Positions 49,703 through 57,863 of a stretch of DNA of 64,000 bases are shown one piece after another. Under the pieces are notes generated by a model, which was not told the DNA's origin, searched no databases, and saw only the letters and a list, made by a program, of their open reading frames with translations. Source of the DNA: an uncultured Alphaproteobacteria bacterium (GTDB lineage: Bacteria; Pseudomonadota; Alphaproteobacteria; Rhizobiales; Aestuariivirgaceae); the NCBI GenBank assembly GCA_945957365.1, contig CAMFKI010000001.1:186001-250000 (forward strand), read 5' to 3'. Position 1 is the first letter of the stretch. Each line of letters begins with the position of its first letter. The translations under genes were made by a program, and so were the position numbers.

Positions 49703-50175
49703 GCGGCGAGCCGGTGCAGCGCGTCACCGCTCAGCTGGCAGAAGCAGTTGCCGTCCTCGATGGTGGCGCCGACCAATTCATAGAGCCGGCGCGCGTCGCT
49801 GTTCCAGCCCATCATCAGCCACTTCACGGACGCCGCCTGGCGCGCGACGGCGAGCTGCGCCACCGCCCTGAGCAGCGCCTTGGCGATGCCCTTCCTGCGG
49901 AACGGCGCCAGCACGGAAATGTCTTCCAGGTACAGCACCTCGCGGCCCGTGAAGGTCGAGTAGCTGCGCTGCCAGGTGGCGCAGCCCGCGGGCTCGCCGT
50001 TCCACAGCGCGATGAGCGCGCCGTTGATGGCATGGGGGTCGGCGAGGAAGCGCTCGTAGTCCTCGGGGCTCGCCGTGAAATAGGCCTCGTAATCGTGGTG
50101 CACCGCGAGTGCGTGCACCATGGCGTTGAGGATGGCGCCGTCGCCGGGCCGTGCCGTGCGGATGGTGATGCTCAT
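49699..50175 (-). CDS. GNAT family N-acetyltransferase (second of pair)
   Basis: This 158-residue GNAT domain begins SITIRTARPGDGAIL and has the acetyl-CoA motif LAPFRRKGIAKALLRAVAQLA (V/I-x-x-x-x-R-x-x-G-x-G/A). WNSDARRLYELVGA follows. It is homologous to the adjacent upstream acetyltransferase and overlaps it and folA by 4 bases each. The substrate is unknown; a polyamine or amino compound is possible by resemblance to spermidine-acetyltransferase-like proteins. Confidence 0.85.
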   Translation of the reverse strand: MSITIRTARPGDGAILNAMVHALAVHHDYEAYFTASPEDYERFLADPHAINGALIALWNGEPAGCATWQRSYSTFTGREVLYLEDISVLAPFRRKGIAKALLRAVAQLAVARQAASVKWLMMGWNSDARRLYELVGATIEDGNCFCQLSGDALHRLAA

Positions 50176-50648
50176 GTGGCCAGCTCTTCCAGTTCGGGGC
50201 CCGAGACGCGGAACACCGTCCACGCGTCCATCGGCTTTGCACCCAGTGACTTGTAGACGGCGATCGAGGGCTCGTTCCAGTCCAGCACCCACCATTGCAG
50301 GCGCGGCAGGCCCTCGTCCACGCAGCGCCGCGCGAGTCGCTTGAGCAGCGCCTTGCCAATGCCCTTGCCGCGGAGCCCGGGTTCGACGAACAGGTCCTCG
50401 AGGTAGATCCCCGCCTTCCCGGCGAAGGTCGAGAAATTGTAGAACCACAGCGCGAAGCCCGCCGGCGCGCCGTTCCAGAAAGCGAGGTCGCAGTGGCAGC
50501 GCGGCGCCGGCCCGAACAGGCCCTCGCGCAGGTCGGCCTCGTCTGCCGTCACCTCGTGCAGCAGTTCTTCATAGTCGGCGAGCTTGCGGATGAAGCCCAG
50601 CACCAGCCCTTCCTCGCCCGGGCGCGCCGGCCTGATCTCCAGCGTCAC
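50172..50648 (-). CDS. GNAT family N-acetyltransferase (first of pair)
   Basis: This 158-residue protein shows the SSAT/diamine-acetyltransferase-like pattern: IRPARPGEEGLVLGFIRKLADYE, FALWFYNFSTFAGKAGIYLEDLFV, then EPGLRGKGIGKALLKRLA (acetyl-CoA loop) and LDWNEPSIAVYKSLGA. The start is a GTG at 50648 that overlaps the CPBP protease stop by 4 bases. It and its neighbour look like a tandem duplication. Confidence 0.86.
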   Translation of the reverse strand: MTLEIRPARPGEEGLVLGFIRKLADYEELLHEVTADEADLREGLFGPAPRCHCDLAFWNGAPAGFALWFYNFSTFAGKAGIYLEDLFVEPGLRGKGIGKALLKRLARRCVDEGLPRLQWWVLDWNEPSIAVYKSLGAKPMDAWTVFRVSGPELEELAT

Positions 50649-51496
50649 ACGCCGCCTCCCGCATGAAAATAGATGAGCAGCGCATAGAAGCCGTTCCAGA
50701 TGCCGTGGCAGGCGATGGTGAGCCAGATGCTGCCGAAGCGCCACATCATCCAGCCGAAGATCAGACCCATGGCGAAGATCAACCCGATCGACAGCCACGG
50801 CTCGGTGACGTGCAGCATTGCCCATAGCCCCGAGGTGACGAGCGAGGTGCCGGCAACGCCGAGCCGGGTGCGCGACAGCGCCGAGAACAGCTGGCCGCGG
50901 AAGATCAGCTCCTCCGCCAGCGGCGCCCCGATGGCGACCGACGGGAAGACCAGAAGATAGAGCGGTGTGGTGTTGGAGATGTCGAACATCGCCTCCTTGA
51001 CCGCCCCGGCCGAGCCCGTCTTGGGGGATTCACCGTGCGGGCCCGGCGTATACTGCGACATGTCGATGTGGAAGATCAGCACGATGGCGAAGATCACGGC
51101 ATACATGGCCAGCATGAAGCCGATGACGAGCACCAGCCAGCCGAGCAGCGTGAAGCGCGGCCAGCGCAGGTTCAGCACCGCAACGCGGTCACCCCCGCGC
51201 AGGCCGGCAAGCCAGTAGGCGACAGCCGCGACGAGCAGCGAGGCGGGGAAGATCGCCACCATGCCGGCCTTGATGAATTCCTTCCCGAAATTGCCGCTGA
51301 CCTTGAACAGCGACATGAGGGCGGGGTCCAGCTTGAGGACGAACATGAAGCCGAGGGCCAGCACCACCTGCAGCAGCTGGTGGATGACCAGAAGCACCAG
51401 CGCCACCGCCAGCGCATACCACAGGCCGGCCGGGTTCGACGGCTGGTAGCCGCGGCGGAACAGACCGCCCGCAAAGTCCGCGCCCAGCAGCCTCAT
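50645..51496 (-). CDS. CPBP family intramembrane metalloprotease
   Basis: This 283-residue protein with about eight membrane segments has the CPBP (Abi/Rce1-like) motifs: E195-E196 with R200 in AEELIFRG, H229 in MLHVTEPW, and H264/N268 in CHGIWNGF. These residues bind the metal and form the active site in the membrane. The ATG at 51496 overlaps the thyA stop by 4 bases. The natural substrate is unknown. Confidence 0.88.
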   Translation of the reverse strand: MRLLGADFAGGLFRRGYQPSNPAGLWYALAVALVLLVIHQLLQVVLALGFMFVLKLDPALMSLFKVSGNFGKEFIKAGMVAIFPASLLVAAVAYWLAGLRGGDRVAVLNLRWPRFTLLGWLVLVIGFMLAMYAVIFAIVLIFHIDMSQYTPGPHGESPKTGSAGAVKEAMFDISNTTPLYLLVFPSVAIGAPLAEELIFRGQLFSALSRTRLGVAGTSLVTSGLWAMLHVTEPWLSIGLIFAMGLIFGWMMWRFGSIWLTIACHGIWNGFYALLIYFHAGGGV

Positions 51497-52287
51497 ACGG
51501 CCACGGGCGCTGCGATGTGGGGATGGGACTGGTAGCCGACGACCTCGAAATCCTCGAAGCGGAAGTCGGCGATGTCCTTCACGTCGCGCCGGATGACGAG
51601 GCGCGGCAGCGGCAGGGGTTCGCGCATCAACTGCTGGTCCGCCTGTTCGAGGTGGTTGAGATAGAGATGGGCATCGCCCAGCGTGTGGATGAAATCGCCC
51701 GGCTTCAGCCCCGTGACATGCGCCACCATGTGGGTGAGCAGCGCATAGGAGGCGACGTTGAAGGGCACGCCGAGGAAGATGTCGGCCGAGCGCTGGTAGA
51801 GCTGGCAGGACAGCCTGCCGTTGGCCACGTAGAACTGGAACAGGCAATGGCAGGGTGGCAGCGCCATCTTGTCGACGTCCGCCGGGTTCCAGGCGGTGAC
51901 GATGAGGCGGCGCGAGTCAGGGTTCTTCCGGATCCGCGCGATGACGTCCGAGAGCTGGTCGATGGTGGAGCCGTCGCGGGCCGGCCAGGAGCGCCACTGG
52001 GCGCCATAGACCGGGCCCAGATCGCCGTTCGGGTCGGCCCATTCGTCCCAGATGGTGACCTTGTTGTCGCGCAGGTACTGGACGTTGGTGTCGCCGCGGA
52101 TGAACCACAGCAACTCGTAGATGATCGAGCGCAAGTGCAGTTTCTTGGTGGTGACCAGCGGGAAACCTTGCGCAAGGTCGTAGCGGCTCTGCCAGCCGAA
52201 GACCGAGAGCGTGCCCGTGCCGGTGCGGTCGTCCTTGCGGTGGCCATGCGCGCGCACGTGCCGCATCAGGTCGTGATACTGCTTCAT
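51493..52287 (-). CDS. thyA: Thymidylate synthase
   Basis: ThyA (264 residues, the E. coli-like length) methylates dUMP with methylene-tetrahydrofolate. The catalytic Cys is C146 in [33 protein letters not shown] and the D/N pair in [18 protein letters not shown] are typical. It heads a nine-gene string (thyA, CPBP, two GNAT, folA, hflK, hflC, DUF2065, Do) in which the first five genes overlap by 4 bases each. Confidence 0.97.
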   Translation of the reverse strand: MKQYHDLMRHVRAHGHRKDDRTGTGTLSVFGWQSRYDLAQGFPLVTTKKLHLRSIIYELLWFIRGDTNVQYLRDNKVTIWDEWADPNGDLGPVYGAQWRSWPARDGSTIDQLSDVIARIRKNPDSRRLIVTAWNPADVDKMALPPCHCLFQFYVANGRLSCQLYQRSADIFLGVPFNVASYALLTHMVAHVTGLKPGDFIHTLGDAHLYLNHLEQADQQLMREPLPLPRLVIRRDVKDIADFRFEDFEVVGYQSHPHIAAPVAV

Positions 52288-52389
52288 GGGGAAAGCCTAG
52301 ACGATTCCGCAGGGCGACACAAAGTGCCGGCGAAGTTTCCCTTCCCTTGGCCCCGGCGGGTGCCTATATTTCGGCCGTCACGTCCCGCA

Positions 52390-52715
52390 AGGGGCATGAC
52401 TATGGCGATAAACGGTAATCGTAATAAACCTTTCGGACCCGGGGGCAGTACCCGGCGCCTCCACCACCGACCGCCCGTCCGACCCCTTCCCGGGCGGCCG
52501 GTGATGGGGGCGAAATAGGATCGACGAGGGCGTAAAGGGTTGCTTTTTGCTCGTGATGGTACCGACGTTATCGGGCTAAACTTATAGTTGCCAACGACAA
52601 CTATGCTCCGGTCGCGGTGGCTGCGTAAGCAGCCTGAGCAACCGAAATCAAAGTCCTTGGGCTTAGCCGCTTAAGGCGGGGTTCGCCGGCACCTGGCAAC
52701 AGAAGCCGGCACTTT
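52390..52715 (+). ncRNA. ssrA: Permuted two-piece tmRNA (ssrA)
   Basis: The acceptor piece comes first and ends in CGCCTCC-ACCA at 52466, after a T-arm CCGGG GGCAGTA CCCGG. A linker hairpin follows (CCGCCCG/CGGGCGG), and the coding piece begins GGGGGCG at 52506, which pairs with CGCCTCC over 7 bp. This order is the circular permutation known in Alphaproteobacteria. The tag frame runs from the resume codon GCC at 52590 to TAA at 52626-52628 and encodes ANDNYAPVAVAA. The outer ends are approximate; the coding piece ends near 52712 after a GCCGGC inverted pair. Together with SmpB it rescues stalled ribosomes. Confidence 0.93.
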
Positions 52716-52803
52716 CATTTTCAGAATTAATAAAAGAATAGACGTTATGGGCGTTGCGCATAATTTTGCGCACTTTCATGCTGGTGCAGGCGCCTCTAAA
52801 TGT

Positions 52804-52815
52804 GTAAATATTTAC
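52804..52815. promoter_or_regulatory. Palindromic operator of hicAB
   Basis: GTAAATATTTAC is a perfect 12-base palindrome ending two bases before the hicA ATG. A TTGCGCA direct repeat (52754-52760 and 52766-52772) lies further up. HicB antitoxins with a DNA-binding C-terminus repress their own promoters through palindromes of this kind. Confidence 0.6.
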
Positions 52816-52817
52816 GC

Positions 52818-53000
52818 ATGGAGCGCGATAGCCGCGAGATCGTCAGGCGTCTCAGGAGCGAAGGCTACGAGTTGGTGAGCATTCGCGGGTCGCACCACAA
52901 GTTTAGGAAGGGAGACAGGACGATCATCGTCCCGCATCCGAAGAAAGACCTGCCGGTCGGCACGGCCCGCGCTATTGCCAGGGCGGTTGGCTGGATTTGA
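52818..53000 (+). CDS. hicA: HicA-type toxin (mRNA interferase)
   Basis: This 60-residue protein matches HicA throughout. EIVRRLRSEGYELVSIRGSHHKFRKGD holds the catalytic His, and IIVPHPKKDLPVGTARAIARAVG completes the double-stranded-RNA-binding-like fold. HicA cleaves mRNA when not held by HicB. The ATG at 52818 gives the canonical length; an in-frame ATG six codons upstream would lie inside the operator. HicB follows 11 bases later. Confidence 0.92.
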   Translation: MERDSREIVRRLRSEGYELVSIRGSHHKFRKGDRTIIVPHPKKDLPVGTARAIARAVGWI

Positions 53001-53011
53001 AGGAGGCTCGC

Positions 53012-53404
53012 TTGCACTATTACATTGCCATCGTTCACAAGGATGAGGATTCGAGCTTCGGGATCTCCTTTCCCGAAGTTCCGGGGGTTTTTTCGGCAGC
53101 TGACGACATTGCTGAATTGATCCCAAAGGCAGCGGAGGCGCTCGCCCTCTATGCCGAGGATGAGGACTTGCCCGCTCCGCGCGGGCTTGAGGAGGTCCGG
53201 CGTGACCCCGAGGTTGCAGCAAGTCTGGAAGCCGGGGCCTTTCTGGTGGCCGTCCCCTACATCGAGAATGACGCCAAGATCGTGCGCATCAACGTCAGCA
53301 TGGAGAGCGGCATGGTCAAAGCGATCGATACCGCCGCCAGTGCCCGCAAACTCACCCGGTCCGCCTTTCTGGCCCAGGCGGCGCGGCGCGAGATCGAACG
53401 TTGA
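53012..53404 (+). CDS. hicB: HicB-type antitoxin
   Basis: This 130-residue antitoxin has a degraded-RNaseH-like N-terminus (YYIAIVHKDEDSSFGISFPEVPGVFSAADD, then KAAEALALYAED). The C-terminal ribbon-helix-helix DNA-binding part reads IRINVSMESGMVKAIDTAASARKLTRSAFLAQAAR. The TTG at 53012 is chosen because AGGAGG lies 5 bases upstream; another in-frame TTG at 52997 has no such site. It neutralises HicA and probably represses the operon. Confidence 0.9.
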   Translation: MHYYIAIVHKDEDSSFGISFPEVPGVFSAADDIAELIPKAAEALALYAEDEDLPAPRGLEEVRRDPEVAASLEAGAFLVAVPYIENDAKIVRINVSMESGMVKAIDTAASARKLTRSAFLAQAARREIER

Positions 53405-53492
53405 ACCCGTCCGCCTCCCGGTTGGCTTTGCCTCCCCGGTCCGGCTATGCTACCCCGCCTAGCCACGACTGACAGAGACGCCGGATTCGCCG

Positions 53493-54011
53493 ATGCCCGA
53501 AGACTTGATGCGCTACGACCTGCTCGCCCAGAACGCCCTCAAGGGCGTGGTCCGCGAGGCGCTGCGCATCGCCGAAACCACCGGGCTGCCGGGCGAGCAC
53601 CATTTCTACATCGCCTTCAACACCCGGGCGCCGGGCGTCGCGCTCTCCGAGAAGATCGCCGCGCGCTACCCGCGCGAAATGACCATCGTGCTGCAGCACC
53701 AGTACTGGAACCTCAGGGTGCATGACGACCGCTTCGAGGTCGAACTCTCCTTCGACAACGTGCCGGAGCACCTGGTCATCCCCTTCGACGCGGTGAAGGG
53801 CTTCCTCGACCCCGCCGTGCAGTTCGGCCTGCAGTTCGAAACCCAGGCAGCGGCGCACCGGCCGCGCGAGGTCGAAGCGCCCCGGCCCGCGTCCGCCAAG
53901 CTGGAGACGCCGCAGCCCGCCGCCCCGCCCCCCGAGGAGGCGCCCGCCGTGGAGCCCGCGCCGAACGAGGCCGCCAAGGTCGTCTCCCTCGATCAGTTCC
54001 GCAAGAAGTGA
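53493..54011 (+). CDS. sspB: ClpXP adaptor SspB (alpha type)
   Basis: This 172-residue protein of the alphaproteobacterial SspB group begins MRYDLLAQNALKGVVREALRIA. The substrate-binding domain contains EHHFYIAFNTRAPGV, MTIVLQHQYWNLRV and FDNVPEHLVIPFDAVKGFLDPAVQFGLQF. A long Pro/Ala/Glu linker ends in the ClpX-binding tail VVSLDQFRKK. It delivers tmRNA-tagged proteins to ClpXP. The tmRNA gene is 0.8 kb upstream, separated only by hicAB. Confidence 0.94.
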   Translation: MPEDLMRYDLLAQNALKGVVREALRIAETTGLPGEHHFYIAFNTRAPGVALSEKIAARYPREMTIVLQHQYWNLRVHDDRFEVELSFDNVPEHLVIPFDAVKGFLDPAVQFGLQFETQAAAHRPREVEAPRPASAKLETPQPAAPPPEEAPAVEPAPNEAAKVVSLDQFRKK

Positions 54012-54019
54012 GGCCGCAG

Positions 54020-54970
54020 ATGAAACGACATGTCCTGCTTGCCGCCGCCATCCTCGCCTCGGCCCTGGGCATCGGCGCCGCCTGGTCGCAATCGGCTTAC
54101 GACATGCGCGCCCTCGCCGCCCTCACCGACGCCGAGCTGATGAAGCTTCCCGCCAAGAAGCTGTTCTCCAGCTTCAAGGCGCCGACCACCAACATGAAGT
54201 CGAAGCCCATCGGATTCTATGCCAAGGGCTGCCAGTCGGGCGCCGTGGCGCTGCCGATCACCGGACCTGCGTGGCAGGTGATCCGCCTGTCGCGCAACCG
54301 CAATTGGGGCCAGCCGCAGCTGATCACGCTGCTCGAGGATCTCGCCACCAAGGCCAAGGCCGAGGACGGCTGGAACGGGCTGCTCGTCGGCGACATCGCC
54401 ATGCCGCGCGGCGGGCCGATGCCCTCGGGCCATGCCAGCCACCAGATCGGCCTCGACGCCGACATCTGGTTCCGGCCGATGCCCGACCACGTGATGACGG
54501 CCAAGGAACGTGAGGACATCACGCCATGGGTGGTGGCGCCGACGCGCCACGGCCTCGACAAGACGCTGTGGACGGAGGCCGATGCGCGGCTGCTGAAGCG
54601 TGCCGCCTCCTATCCGCAGGTGGAGCGGATCTTCGTCAACCCGCCGATCAAGGCCGAACTGTGCAAGTGGGCGACGGGCGACCGCAGCTGGCTTGCCAAG
54701 GTGCGCCCCTACTACAATCACAATTACCACTTCCACATCCGCATTGCCTGCCCGCCGGGTGCGACCACCTGCAAGCCGCAGCCGGAACCCACGCCGAAGG
54801 ACGGCACCGGCTGCGGCGAGGAACTGGCCTACTGGATGGGCGACGTGCCGTGGCGGCGCATCGAGCATCCGCCGCCGCCGCCCAAGCCGACCCAGCCGGT
54901 GAAGCCCCCCGCGCCCTTGACTCTGGCATCGCTTCCTGCTGAATGCCGCGCCGTCGTGACGGCGGAATAG
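54020..54970 (+). CDS. mepA: Penicillin-insensitive murein endopeptidase
   Basis: MepA (316 residues) has a signal peptide (MKRHVLLAAAILASALGIGA) and the LAS metallopeptidase zinc motifs in MPSGHASHQIGLDADIWF and YYNHNYHFHIRIACP. It cuts D-Ala-meso-DAP cross-links in peptidoglycan. At least five Cys are present, enough for disulfides. A Pro-rich segment (HPPPPPKPTQPVKPP) lies near the C-terminus. It starts 8 bases after sspB. Confidence 0.92.
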   Translation: MKRHVLLAAAILASALGIGAAWSQSAYDMRALAALTDAELMKLPAKKLFSSFKAPTTNMKSKPIGFYAKGCQSGAVALPITGPAWQVIRLSRNRNWGQPQLITLLEDLATKAKAEDGWNGLLVGDIAMPRGGPMPSGHASHQIGLDADIWFRPMPDHVMTAKEREDITPWVVAPTRHGLDKTLWTEADARLLKRAASYPQVERIFVNPPIKAELCKWATGDRSWLAKVRPYYNHNYHFHIRIACPPGATTCKPQPEPTPKDGTGCGEELAYWMGDVPWRRIEHPPPPPKPTQPVKPPAPLTLASLPAECRAVVTAE

Positions 54971-55013
54971 CCGGGCGGCAGAAAACAGGGGCCAGCGCCA
55001 GCGGCGCGCATGC

Positions 55014-56900
55014 ATGACTGACTCCCACGCGCAGCCCAATGGCCCCGGCAAGGCCTCTCTCAAGCTTGCCTTCGCGTCGATCGGCGTGGTCTTCGGCGAC
55101 GTCGGAACGAGCCCGCTCTACGCCATGCGCGAGGCCCTGCACCCCGTCGTCACCTCGGGCGCCGACCTGCGCGAGGCAGTGCTGGGCGTGGCCTCGCTGC
55201 TGCTGTGGGCGCTGATCCTCATCGTCACCCTCAAATACGTGTTCTTCCTGATGCGCGCCGACAACAAGGGCGAAGGCGGCATCCTGTCGCTCGTCGTGCT
55301 GGTCGAAAGCCTGCTCGGCCGCAAGGGCGGCGTAGTGCTGGCGCTCGGCATCATCGGGGCCGCCTTCTTCTTCGGCGATGCGATGATCACGCCCGCCATG
55401 TCGGTCCTGTCGGCGGTCGAGGGCCTCAAGGTGGTGAACCACCATTTCGAGCCCTTCGTGGTGCCGCTCACGCTGATCATCCTGATCTCGCTGTTCCTGT
55501 TCCAGTACAAGGGCACGGGTGGCGTGGCCAAGCTCTTCGCGCCGATCACGCTGGTGTGGTTCGTCACCCTCGGCGTCATCGGCTTCTACCACATGACGGA
55601 CGACCTCGAGATCTTCAGCGCCTTCAACCCGACCCACGGCATCGCCATGCTGATCGAGCGGCCGGGCCTCGCGCTGCTGGTCTTCGGCGGCGTGTTCCTG
55701 TCGGTGACCGGCGGCGAGGCGCTCTACGCCGACATGGGCCACTTCGGGGCAAAGCCGATCCGGCTGGCCTGGCTCTGCGTCGTCTTCCCCGGACTGATCC
55801 TCAATTACCTGGGCCAGGGCGCCTTCATCATCTCGCATCCGGAATCGGTCACCAACCCGTTCTTCCTGATGGTGCATGGCTGGCTGGTGATGCCGCTGGT
55901 CCTGCTCGCCACCGCGGTGACGGTGATCGCCTCGCAGGCGGTCATCACCGGCGCCTTCTCGATCGCCCAGCAGGCGATGTCGCTCGGCCTGTTCCCGCGC
56001 ATGGGCATCACCCACACCAGCGAGACCGAACAGGGCCAGATCTATGTCGGCCAGATCAACTGGATGATCCTCGTCGGCGTGGTCATCCTTGTCATGGTGT
56101 TCCAGTCGTCCTCGAACCTCGCCTCGGCCTATGGCATCGCCGTCAACACCTCGATGGTGGTCGATACCATCCTCGCCTCGATCTTCTTCTGGAAGTCGCG
56201 CAACCTGCCGCCGCTGTTCGTCCTGCCCGCCCTCGCCGTCATCTTCGTGATCGAGACGACCTTCCTCGCCGCCAACGGGCTGAAGCTCGCCAATGGCGGC
56301 TACATGCCGGTGCTGATCGGGGCCACCATCATCCTGCTGATGGTCACCTGGATGAAGGGCCGCCAGGCGCTCACCGACAAGCTGAAGAAGGAATCGGTCG
56401 AACTCGTGCCGCTGCTCGAAAGCCTCGAGCGCCGCCAGCCGACGCGTGTCGCCGGCGCGGCCGTGTTCCTGCAGACCGACCCGCTCTATGCCCCCTCTGC
56501 GCTGATGCACAACCTGAAGCACAATCGCGTGCTGCACGACCGCCTCGTCTTCATCACAGCCGAGACGACGAGCCAGCCCCGCCTCGAGGGCGAGGACCGC
56601 GTTTCGGTGAAGCAGCTGCCGCTCGGCGCCTGGCTGGTCGAGGCGCGCTTCGGCTACATGGAGCAGCCGGACGTGCCGAAGTCACTACGGGCCTGCGCCG
56701 AATTCGGCCTCGAGATCGACCCGCGCCAGGCGTCATATTTCCTTGGCCGGCGGGTGATACGCATGTCGGCGCGTTCGTCGCTGCCGTTCTGGCAGCAGCG
56801 GCTGTTCATCATGATGGCGAACCAGTCATCGCGGGCCATCGAATTCTTCCGCATCCCGCCCGACCGCGTGGTCGAGCTCGGCATGCAGATGAGCGTCTGA
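55014..56900 (+). CDS. kup: Kup-type potassium uptake protein
   Basis: This 628-residue K+/H+ symporter begins LAFASIGVVFGDVGTSPLYAMREA, the Kup signature, and has about 12 membrane segments up to residue about 450. VTGGEALYADMGHFG is another hallmark. The C-terminal cytosolic domain (about 460-628) ends in the usual FFRIPPDRVVELGMQM. It gives the cell a second potassium route besides Kdp, both in this window. Confidence 0.95.
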   Translation: MTDSHAQPNGPGKASLKLAFASIGVVFGDVGTSPLYAMREALHPVVTSGADLREAVLGVASLLLWALILIVTLKYVFFLMRADNKGEGGILSLVVLVESLLGRKGGVVLALGIIGAAFFFGDAMITPAMSVLSAVEGLKVVNHHFEPFVVPLTLIILISLFLFQYKGTGGVAKLFAPITLVWFVTLGVIGFYHMTDDLEIFSAFNPTHGIAMLIERPGLALLVFGGVFLSVTGGEALYADMGHFGAKPIRLAWLCVVFPGLILNYLGQGAFIISHPESVTNPFFLMVHGWLVMPLVLLATAVTVIASQAVITGAFSIAQQAMSLGLFPRMGITHTSETEQGQIYVGQINWMILVGVVILVMVFQSSSNLASAYGIAVNTSMVVDTILASIFFWKSRNLPPLFVLPALAVIFVIETTFLAANGLKLANGGYMPVLIGATIILLMVTWMKGRQALTDKLKKESVELVPLLESLERRQPTRVAGAAVFLQTDPLYAPSALMHNLKHNRVLHDRLVFITAETTSQPRLEGEDRVSVKQLPLGAWLVEARFGYMEQPDVPKSLRACAEFGLEIDPRQASYFLGRRVIRMSARSSLPFWQQRLFIMMANQSSRAIEFFRIPPDRVVELGMQMSV

Positions 56901-56925
56901 CATCCACCCAGCATAGGAATTGCGC

Positions 56926-57858
56926 ATGGCCCTCCTCGCCCCCTTCTCCTCCCCCGGACGTTTCTGGCGCGGCAACCTGCACACCCATTCGAACCTGTCC
57001 GACGGTGCGCTGGAGCCGAAGCAGGTGGTCGACGCCTACAAGGGCGCAGGCTACGACTTCATGCAGCTCTCCGAGCACTTCATCGAACACTTCAAGTTTC
57101 CGATCGCCGACACGCGGGCCTTCCGCTCCAACACCTTCACCACCCTGCTCGGCGTCGAGCTGCACGCGCCGGAAACCTCGGCGGGCGAACTCTGGCACAT
57201 CGTGGCGGCAGGCCTTCCCCTCGACTTCCCGCAGAACCTCAAGGGCGAAACCGGGCCGCAGCTGGCGCGGCGCGCGCGCGAGGCCGGCGCCTTCGTCGGC
57301 ATCGCGCACCCGGCCTGGGCGCAGCTGACGATCGAGGACGGCCGCGCCATCGATGCCGCGCATGCGGTGGAAATCTACAATCACGGCTGCGCGGTGGAGA
57401 ACGACCGCGGCGACGGCTGGTACTTGGCTGACCAGCTGCTGACCGAGGGCCACCGCCTCACCGCCTTCGCCACCGACGATGCGCATTTCAAGGGACCCGA
57501 CTATTTCGGCGGCTGGGTGCATGTGAAGGCCGAGAGCCTCGACCCCGAGGCCCTGCTCGCGAGCCTGAAGAAGGGCCTCTATTATTCGAGCATGGGGCCG
57601 CAACTCCACGCCATCGAGATGAACGGCAAGGAAATCTCGATCGCCTGCTCGCCGGTCGACACCATTACCGTCGTCTGCGGCACCTCGCGCAGCTGCGTGC
57701 GAGTCGGAAAGGCCATCACCGAGGCGAGCTTTGATCTCGCCAAGCTCGAGAAGGGCTGGCTGCTGAAGAAAACCAGCCCGTGGTTCCGCGTCGTGGTGAT
57801 CGACGGCGCCGGCAAGCGCGCCTGGTCGAACCCGATCTGGTGGGACGAGCTGCGCTGA
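56926..57858 (+). CDS. PHP-domain phosphoesterase-like protein
   Basis: This 310-residue protein of the PHP superfamily has the first metal motif GNLHTHSNLSDGALEP near residue 18. Later metal-type residues are in SEHF, GVELHAPE, VGIAHPAWA and FATDDAHF. This matches stand-alone PHP enzymes that hydrolyse phosphoesters such as small nucleotides. ATG 56926 follows AGGAA. It lies 25 bases after kup and probably shares its transcript; there is no direct functional link. Confidence 0.85.
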   Translation: MALLAPFSSPGRFWRGNLHTHSNLSDGALEPKQVVDAYKGAGYDFMQLSEHFIEHFKFPIADTRAFRSNTFTTLLGVELHAPETSAGELWHIVAAGLPLDFPQNLKGETGPQLARRAREAGAFVGIAHPAWAQLTIEDGRAIDAAHAVEIYNHGCAVENDRGDGWYLADQLLTEGHRLTAFATDDAHFKGPDYFGGWVHVKAESLDPEALLASLKKGLYYSSMGPQLHAIEMNGKEISIACSPVDTITVVCGTSRSCVRVGKAITEASFDLAKLEKGWLLKKTSPWFRVVVIDGAGKRAWSNPIWWDELR

Positions 57859-57863
57859 GGCCC

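Noticed and set aside
52800..52817. Six-codon upstream extension of HicA
   Set aside because: It would place the start codon inside the palindromic operator and exceed the usual HicA length; ATG 52818 fits better.
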